From: Symbiodinium natans
Lineage: Eukaryota; Sar; Dinophyceae; Suessiales; Symbiodiniaceae
Assembly (NCBI GenBank): GCA_905221605.1
Contig: CAJNDS010001746.1
Coordinates: forward strand, 463,797 to 527,796
Length of the DNA stretch: 64,000 nt
Direction of reading: 5' to 3'
The notes under the pieces are model-generated. The model searched no databases, was not told where the DNA came from, and was given only the letters and a program-made list of their open reading frames with translations. The number at the start of each line of letters is the position of its first letter. The stretch's first letter is position 1. Below, piece after piece: positions 57,801 to 64,000 of this stretch. A program made the translations under genes and the position numbers.

Positions 57801-59320
57801 AGGTTTCAAGTTGGGCCCAACAGGGGCATCTTGGCCGTGTCCAGGTTTCAAGTTGGGCCCAAGAGGGGCGTCTTGGCCGAATCCAGGTTTCAAGTTGGGC
57901 CCAAGAGGGGCATCTTGGCCGAATCCAGGTTTCAAGTTGGGCCCAACAGGAGCAGTCTTGGCCGAATCCAGGTTTCAAGTTGGGCCCAAGAGGGGCATCT
58001 TGGCCGAATCCAGGTTTCAAGTTGGGCCCAAGAAAGGCGTCTTGGCCGAATCCGGGTTTCAAGAGGGGCATCTTGGCCGAATCCAGGTTTCAAGTTGGGC
58101 CCAAGAGGAGCATCTTGGCCGAATCCGGGTTTCGGGCCCAAGAGGGGCATCTTGGCCCAATCCGGGTTTCAAGTTGGGCCCAAGAAGGGCATCTTGGCCG
58201 AATCCAGGTTTCAAGTTGGGCCCAAGAGGGGCATCTTGGCCGAATCCAGGTTTCAAGTTGGGCCCAAGAGGGGCATCTTGGCCGAATCCAGGTTTCAAGT
58301 TGAGCCCAAGAAAGGCATCTCGGCTGAATCCAGGTTTCAAGTTGGGCCCAAGAGAGGCATCTTGGCCGAATCCGGGGTTTCAAGTTGGGCCCAAGAAAGG
58401 CATCTTGGCCGAAACCAGGTTTCAAGTTGGGCCCAAGAGGGGCATCTTGGCGGAATCCGGGTTTCAAGTTGGGCCCAAGAGGGGCATCTTGGCCGAATCC
58501 AGGTTTCAAGTTGGGCCCAAGAGGGGCATCTTGGCCGAATCCGGGTTTCAAGTTGGGCCCAAGAGGGGCATCTTGGCCGAATCCAGGTTTCAAGTTGGGC
58601 CCAAGAAAGGCATCTTGGCCGAATCCAGCATTCAAGTTGGGCCGAAGAGGGGCATCTTGGCCGAATCCAGCTTTCAAGCTGGGCCCAAGCGGGGCATCTT
58701 GGCCGAATCCGGGTTTCAAGTTGGGCCCAACAGGGGCATCTTGGCCGAATCCGGGTTTCAAGTTGGGCTCAAGAAGGGCATCTTGGCCGAATCCAGGTTT
58801 CAAGTTGGGCCCAAGAGGGGCGGCCGAATCCGGGTTTCAAGTTGGGCATCTTGGCCGAATCCAGGTTTCAAGTTGGGCCCAAAAGGGGAATCTTGGCCGA
58901 ATCCGGGTTTCATCTTGGCCGAATCCAGGTTTCAAGTTGGCCGAATCCACGTTTCAAGTTGAGCCCAAGCCGAATCCAGGTTTCAAGTTGGGCCCAAGAG
59001 GGGCATCTTGGCCGAATCCGGGTTTCAAGTTGGGCACAAGAAGGGCATCTTGGCCGAATCCAGGTTTCAAGTTGGGCCCAAGAGGGGCATCTTGGCCGAA
59101 TCCAGGTTTCAAGCAGGTTTCAAGTTGGGCCCAACAGGGGCATCTTGGCCGAATCCAGGTTTCAAGTTGGGCCCAAGAGGGGCATCTTGGCGGAATCCAG
59201 GTTTCAAGTTGGGCCCAAGAGGGTCGTCTTGGCCGAATCCAGGTTTCAAGTTGGGCCCAAGAGGGGCATCTTGGCCGATCTTGGCTGAATCCAGGTTTCA
59301 AGTTGAGGTTTCAAGTTGGG

Positions 59321-60075
59321 CCCAACAGGGGCATCTTGGCCGAATCCAGGTTTCAAGTTGGGCCCAAGAGGAGCATCTTGGCCCAATCCGGGTTGTCCAA
59401 GAGGGGCATCTTGGCCGAATCCAGGTTTCAAGATGGCCTTAGAGGGGCGTCTTGGCCGAATCCAGGTTTCAAGTTGGGCCCAAAAAGGGCATCTTGCCGA
59501 ATCCAGGTTTCAAGTTGGGCCCAACAGGGGCATCTTGGCCGAATCCTGGTTTCAAGTTGGGCCCAACAGGGGCATCTTGGCCGAATCCAGGTTTCAAGTT
59601 GGGCCCACCAGGGGCATTCTTGGCCGAATCCAGGTTTCAAGTTGGGCCCAAGAGGGGCATCTTGGCCGAATCCAGGTTTCAAGTTGGGCCCAAGAGGGGC
59701 ATCTTGGCCGAATCCAGGTTTCAAGTTGGGCCCGGGCATCCTGTCCGAATCCAGGTTTCAAGTTGGGCCCAACAGGGGCATCTTGGCCGAATCCAGGTTT
59801 CAAGTTGGGCCCAAGAGGAGCATCTTGGCCCAATCCGGGTTGTCCAAGAGGGGCATCTTGGCCGAATCCAGGTTTCAAGATGGGCCCCAGAGGGGCGTCT
59901 TGGCCGAATCCAGGTTTCAAGTTGGGCCCAAAAAGGGCATCTTGCCGAATCCAGGTTTCAAGTTGGGCCCAACAGGGGCATCTTGGCCGAATCCTGGTTT
60001 CAAGTTGGGCCCAACAAGGGCATCTTGGCCGAATCCAGGTTTCAAGTTGGGCCCACCAGGGGAATCTTGGCCGAA
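59321..60075. repeat. 447-bp segmental duplication within the satellite
   Basis: The distinctive variant GCCCAATCCGGGTTGTCCAA occurs at 59381 and again at 59828, with the same order of neighbouring variants (GGAGCATC before; CAAGATGG, GGGCGTC, AAAAAGGGCATCTTGCC after). Spacing is 447 bp, not an exact multiple of 42 because partial units are included. Confidence 0.85.
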
Positions 60076-60749
60076 TCCAGGTTTCAAGTCGGGCCCAAGA
60101 GGGGCATCTTGGCCGAATCCGGGGTTTCAAATTGGGCCCAAGAAAGCCATCTTGGCCCAATCCAGGTTCCAAGTTGGGCCCAAGAGGGGCATCTTGGCCG
60201 AATCCGGGTTTCAAGTTGGGCGCAACAGGGGCATCTTTGCCGAATCCAGGTTTCAAGTTGGGCCCAAGAGGGGCATCTCGGCCGAATCCGGGTTTCAAGT
60301 TGGGCCCAAGAGGGGCATCTTGGCCGAATCCAGGTTTCAAGTTGGGCCCAAGAAAGGCATCTTGGCCGAATCCAGCTTTCAAGCTGGGCCCAAGAGGGGC
60401 ATCTTGGCCGAATCCAGGTTTCAAGTTGGGCCCAAAAGGGGCATCTTGGCCGAATCCGGGTTTCAAGTTGGGCCCAACAGGGGCATCTTGGCCGAATCCG
60501 GGTTTCAAGTTGTGCCCAAGAGGGGCATCTTGGCCGAATCCAGGTTTCAAGTTGGGCCCAAGAGGGGCATCTTGGCCGAAGCCGGGTTTGAAGTTGGGCA
60601 TCTTGGCCGAATCCAGGTTTCAAGTTGGGCGCAAGAGGGGCATCTTGGCCGAGTGCGGGTTTCAAGTTGGGCATCTTGGCCGAATCCAGGTTTCAAGTTG
60701 GGCCCAAGAGGGGAACCTTGGCCGAATCCGGGTTTCAATGTGCGCCCAA

Positions 60750-61640
60750 GAGGGGCATCTTGGCCGAATCCAGGTTTCAAGTTGGGCCCAAGAAGGGCAT
60801 CTTGGCCGAGTCCAGGTTTCAAGTTGGCCGAATCTAGGCCCAAAAAGGGCATTTTGGCGGAATCCAAGTTTCGATTTGGGCCTCAGAGGGGCATCTTGGC
60901 CGAATCCGGGTTTCAAGTCGGGCCCAAGAGGGGCATCTTGGCCGAATCCAGTTTTCAAGCAGGTTTCAAGTTGGGCCCAACAGGGGCGAATCCAGGGGAA
61001 TCTTGGCCAAATCCGGGTTTCAATTTGGGCCCAAAAGGGGCATCTTGGCCGAATCCAGGTTTGAAGTTGGGCCCAAGAAGGGCATCTTGGCCGAGTCCAG
61101 GTTTCAAGTTGGCCGAATCTAGGCCCAAAAAGGGCATCTTGGCGGAATCCAGGTTTCGAGTTGGGCCTAAGAGGGGCATCTTGGCCGAATCCAGGTTTCA
61201 AGTCGGGCCCAAGAGGGGCATCTTGGCCGAATCCAGTTTTCAAGCAGGTTTCAAGTTGGGCCCAACAGGGGCGAATCCAGGGGAATCTTGGCCAAATCCG
61301 GGTTTCAATTTGGGCCCAAAAGGGGCATCTTGGCCGAATCCAGGTTTGAAGTTGGGCCCAAGAAGGGCATCTTGGCCGAGTCCAGGTTTCAAGTTGGCCG
61401 AATCTAGGCCCAAAAAGGGCATCTTGGCGGAATCCAGGTTTCGAGTTGGGCCTAAGAGGGGCATCTTGGCCGAATCCAGGTTTCAAGTCGGGCCCAAGAG
61501 GGGCATCTTGGCCGAATCCAGTTTTCAAGCAGGTTTCAAGTTGGGCCCAACAGGGGCGAATCCAGGGGAATCTTGGCCAAATCCGGGTTTCAATTTGGGC
61601 CCAAAAGGGGCATCTTGGCCGAATCCAGGTTTCAAGTTGG
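60750..61640. repeat. 285-bp higher-order repeat, three copies
   Basis: AATCTAGGCCCAAAAAGGGC occurs at 60831, 61116 and 61401, exactly 285 bp apart, each followed by the same series of variant monomers (CGAGTTGGGCCTAAG, AAGTCGGGCCC, CCAGTTTTCAAGCAGG, GGGGCGAATCCAGGGGAATC). The second and third copies are nearly identical; the first differs by a few bases. Confidence 0.92.
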
Positions 61641-64000
61641 GCCCAAGAGGGGCGTCTTGGCCGAATCCAGGTTCAAGTTGGGCCCAAGAGGGGCATCTTG
61701 GGCGAATCCAGGTTTCAAGTTGGGCCCAAGAGGGGGCATCTTGGCCGAACCCAGGTTTCAAGTTGGGCCCAACAGGGGCATTCTTGGCCGGGTTTCAAGT
61801 CGGGCCCAAGAAGGGCATCTTGGTCGAATCCAGGTTTCAAGTTGGGCCCAAGAGGGGGCATCTTGGCCTTCAAGTTGGGCTCAACAGGGGCATCTTGGCC
61901 GAATCCAGGTTTCAAGTTGGGCCCAAAAGGGGAACCTTGGCCGAATCCGGGTTGCAATTTGGGCCCAAGAGGGGCATCTTGGCCCAATCCAGGTTTCAAG
62001 TTGGGCCCAAGAAGGGCATCTTGGCCGAATCCAGGTTTGCATCTTGGCCGAATCCAGGTTTCAAGTTGGGCCCAAGAGGGGCACCTTGGCCGAATCCGGG
62101 TTTCAAGTTGGGGCATCTTGGCCGAATCCAGGTTTCAAGTTGGGCCCAAGAGGGGCATCTTGGCCGAATCCAGGTTTCAAGCAGGTTTCAAGTTGGGCCC
62201 AACAGGGGCATCTTGGCCGAATCCAGGTTTCAAGTTGGGCCCAAGAGGGACATCTTGGCCGAATCCAGGTTTCAAGTTGGGCCCGGGCATCCTGTCCGAA
62301 TCCAGGTTTCAAGTTGGGCCCAACAGGGGCATCTTGGCCGAATCCAGGTTTCAGGCTGGGCCCAACAGGGGCATCTTGGCCTTCAAGTTGGGCTCAACAG
62401 GGGCATCTTGGCCGAATCCAGGTTTCAAGTTGGGCCCAACAGGGGCATCTTGGCCGAATCCAGGTTTCAAGTTGGGCCCAAGAGGGGCATCTTGGCCGAA
62501 TCCAGGTTTCAAAGTTGGGCCCAAGAGGAGCATCTTGGCCGAATCCGGGTTTCAAGTTGGGCCCAAGAGGGGCATCTTGGCCGAATCCAGGTTTCAAGAT
62601 GGGCCCAAGAGGGGCGTCTTGGCCGAATCCAGGTTTCAAGTTGGGCCCAAAAAGGGCATCTTGGCGGAATCCAGGTTTCGAGTTGGGCCCAAGAGGGGCA
62701 TCTTGGCCGAATCCAGAGGGGATATTGGCCGAATCCAGGTTTCAAGTTGGGCCCAAGAGGGGCATCTTGGCCGAGTCCAGGTTTCAAGTTGGGCCCAACA
62801 GGGGCATCTTGGCCGAATCCAGGTTTCAAGTTGGGCCCAACAGGGGCATCTTGGCCGAATCCAGGTTTCAAGTTGGGCCCACCAGGGGAATCTTGGCCGA
62901 ATCCAGGTTTCAAGTCGGGCCCAAGAGGGGCATCTTGGCCGAATGCAGGTTGCCAAAGAGGGGCATCTTGGCCCAATCCAGGTTTCGAGTTGGGCCCAAA
63001 GAGGGGCATGGGTCAACAGTTCCATCTTGGCCCAATCCAGGTTTCAAGTTGGGCCCAACAGGGGCATCTTGGCCGAATCCAGGTTTCAATTTGGTCCCAA
63101 GAGGGGCATCTTGGCCGAATCCAGGTTTCAATTTAAGCCCAAAGAGGGGCACCTTGGCCGAATCCAGGTTTCAAGTTGGGCCCAAGAGGGGCATCTTGGC
63201 CGAGTCCGGGTTTCAAGTTGGGCCCAAGAGGGGCGTCTTGGCCGAATCCGTGGGCCCAAGAGGGGCATCTTGGGGCATCTTGGCTTCAAGTTGGGCCCAA
63301 CAGGGGCATCTTGGCCGAATCCAGGTTTCAAGTTGGGCCCAAGAGGGAATCCAGGTTTCAAGTTGGGCCCAACAGGGGCATCTTGGCCGAATCCGGGTTT
63401 CAAGTTGGGCCCAACAGGGGCATCTTGGCCGAATCCAGGTTTCAAGCTTGGCCGAATCCAGGTTTCCAGTTGGGCCCCACAGAGGCATCTTGGCCGAATC
63501 CAGGTTTCAAGTTGGGCCCAACAGGGGCATCTTGGCCGAATCCAGGTTTCAAGTTGGGCCCAACAGGGGCATCTTGGCCGAACCCAGTTTTCAAGTTGGG
63601 CCCAAGAGAGGCATCTTGGCCGAATCCAGGTTTCAAGTTGGGCCCAAGAGGGGCATCTTGCCTGAATCCAGGTTTCAAGTTGGGCCCAAGAGGGGCATCT
63701 TGGCCGAATCCAGGTTTCAAGTTGGGCCCAACAGGGGCATCTTGGCCGAATCCAGGTTTCAAGTTGGGCCCAACAGGGGCATCTTGGCCGAATCCAGGTT
63801 TCAAGTTGGGCCCAAAAGGGCCATCTTGGCCGAATCCAGGTTTCAAGTTGGGCCCAACAGGGGCATCTTGGCCGAATCCAGGTTTCAAGTTGGGCCCAAG
63901 AAAGGCATCTTGGCCGAATCCAGCTTTCAAGTTGGGCCCAAGAGGGGCATCTTGGCCGAATCCAGGTTTCAAGTTGGGCCCAAGAGGGGCATCTTGGCCG

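Larger units (their letters stand above)
54931..64000. repeat. 42-bp satellite array, about 216 copies, continuing past the window
   Basis: The consensus is GGCATCTTGGCCGAATCCAG followed by GTTTCAAGTTGGGCCCAAGA and GG. The first CATCTTGG copies are at 54944, 54986 and 55028, a period of 42. Common variants are CCGGG for CCAGG, CAACAGG for CAAGAGG and AAAGG for GAGG; there are also short deletions and partial units. Each unit carries the perfect palindrome TTGGGCCCAA. Forty-two is a multiple of three and the consensus has no stop in five of six frames, so very long open frames (for example 58385-63136, +) arise automatically. They translate to 14-residue repeats such as GILAESRFQVGPKR. I do not call them genes. 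Confidence 0.97.

Noticed and set aside
58385-63136. 1583-codon open frame (and several of 200-800 codons) in 54.9-64 kb
   Set aside because: The 42-bp unit is a multiple of three with no stop in five frames, so long frames on both strands are automatic. There is no unique sequence, start context or splice structure.
54931-64000. CRISPR array
   Set aside because: Units are contiguous 42-bp monomers without unique spacers, no cas genes are present, and the setting is clearly eukaryotic.
1-64000. Dinoflagellate spliced-leader relic (CCATTTTGGCTCAAG) marking retroposed genes
   Set aside because: I looked for it on the + strand and found no match; the confident genes retain introns, so they are not retrocopies.

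Overview
The window reads as nuclear DNA of a dinoflagellate, most like a Suessiales/Symbiodiniaceae-type genome (the group is an inference). Recognisable proteins are broken into tiny exons, about 20-100 bp, that begin with G after an AG acceptor. Donors are mostly GC or GA and rarely GT. Introns are full of CT/GA microsatellites and poly-G/poly-C runs. Degenerate TTTAGGG-like telomere motifs occur inside the sequence. Almost everything recognisable lies on the + strand, as expected of dinoflagellate unidirectional gene arrays. Exons were joined by eye from reading phase and family motifs, so junctions are models and not transcript-proven.

Layout. 1-16 kb is mostly non-coding or unrecognised, with isolated exon-like islands (coiled coil near 3.5-4.2 kb, a CxxC zinc ribbon near 5.6 kb, unknown exons near 9.6 and 10.4 kb), telomere-like repeats and a dispersed element. 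16.0-17.4 kb holds a secreted SRCR-like/ricin-B-like/discoidin-like gene with a one-base frame break. 18.6-26 kb carries 5' and 3' parts of an organophosphate:phosphate-antiporter-like MFS transporter, with a nearly complete mitochondrial-carrier (SLC25) gene lying between them. 26.9-32 kb has coiled-coil exon series, a 406-bp element with a 9-bp target duplication and a 147-bp MITE with perfect terminal inverted repeats. 34.6-36.9 kb is a CCCH zinc-finger gene whose finger is split by an intron with a roughly 600-bp CT tract. 39.9 kb has a zf-C3H1-like exon. 40.1-47.1 kb (possibly to 47.4 kb) is an ABCG half-transporter in at least 25 exons, with Walker A, signature, Walker B and H-loop all visible. 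50.3-53.1 kb is the N-terminal part of a membrane H+-translocating pyrophosphatase. It stops before its catalytic motifs, next to an AT-rich island. 54.9-64.0 kb is a continuous 42-bp satellite (about 216 copies) with higher-order duplications that runs off the window end.

Taken together, the confident genes are membrane transporters and pumps (ABCG, OPA/MFS, mitochondrial carrier, H+-PPase) plus RNA-binding zinc-finger proteins. They are not an operon, and I see no evidence that they form one pathway. The most unusual signals are the near absence of GT donors, the possible nested gene, the MITE, and the satellite that is open in five of six frames.
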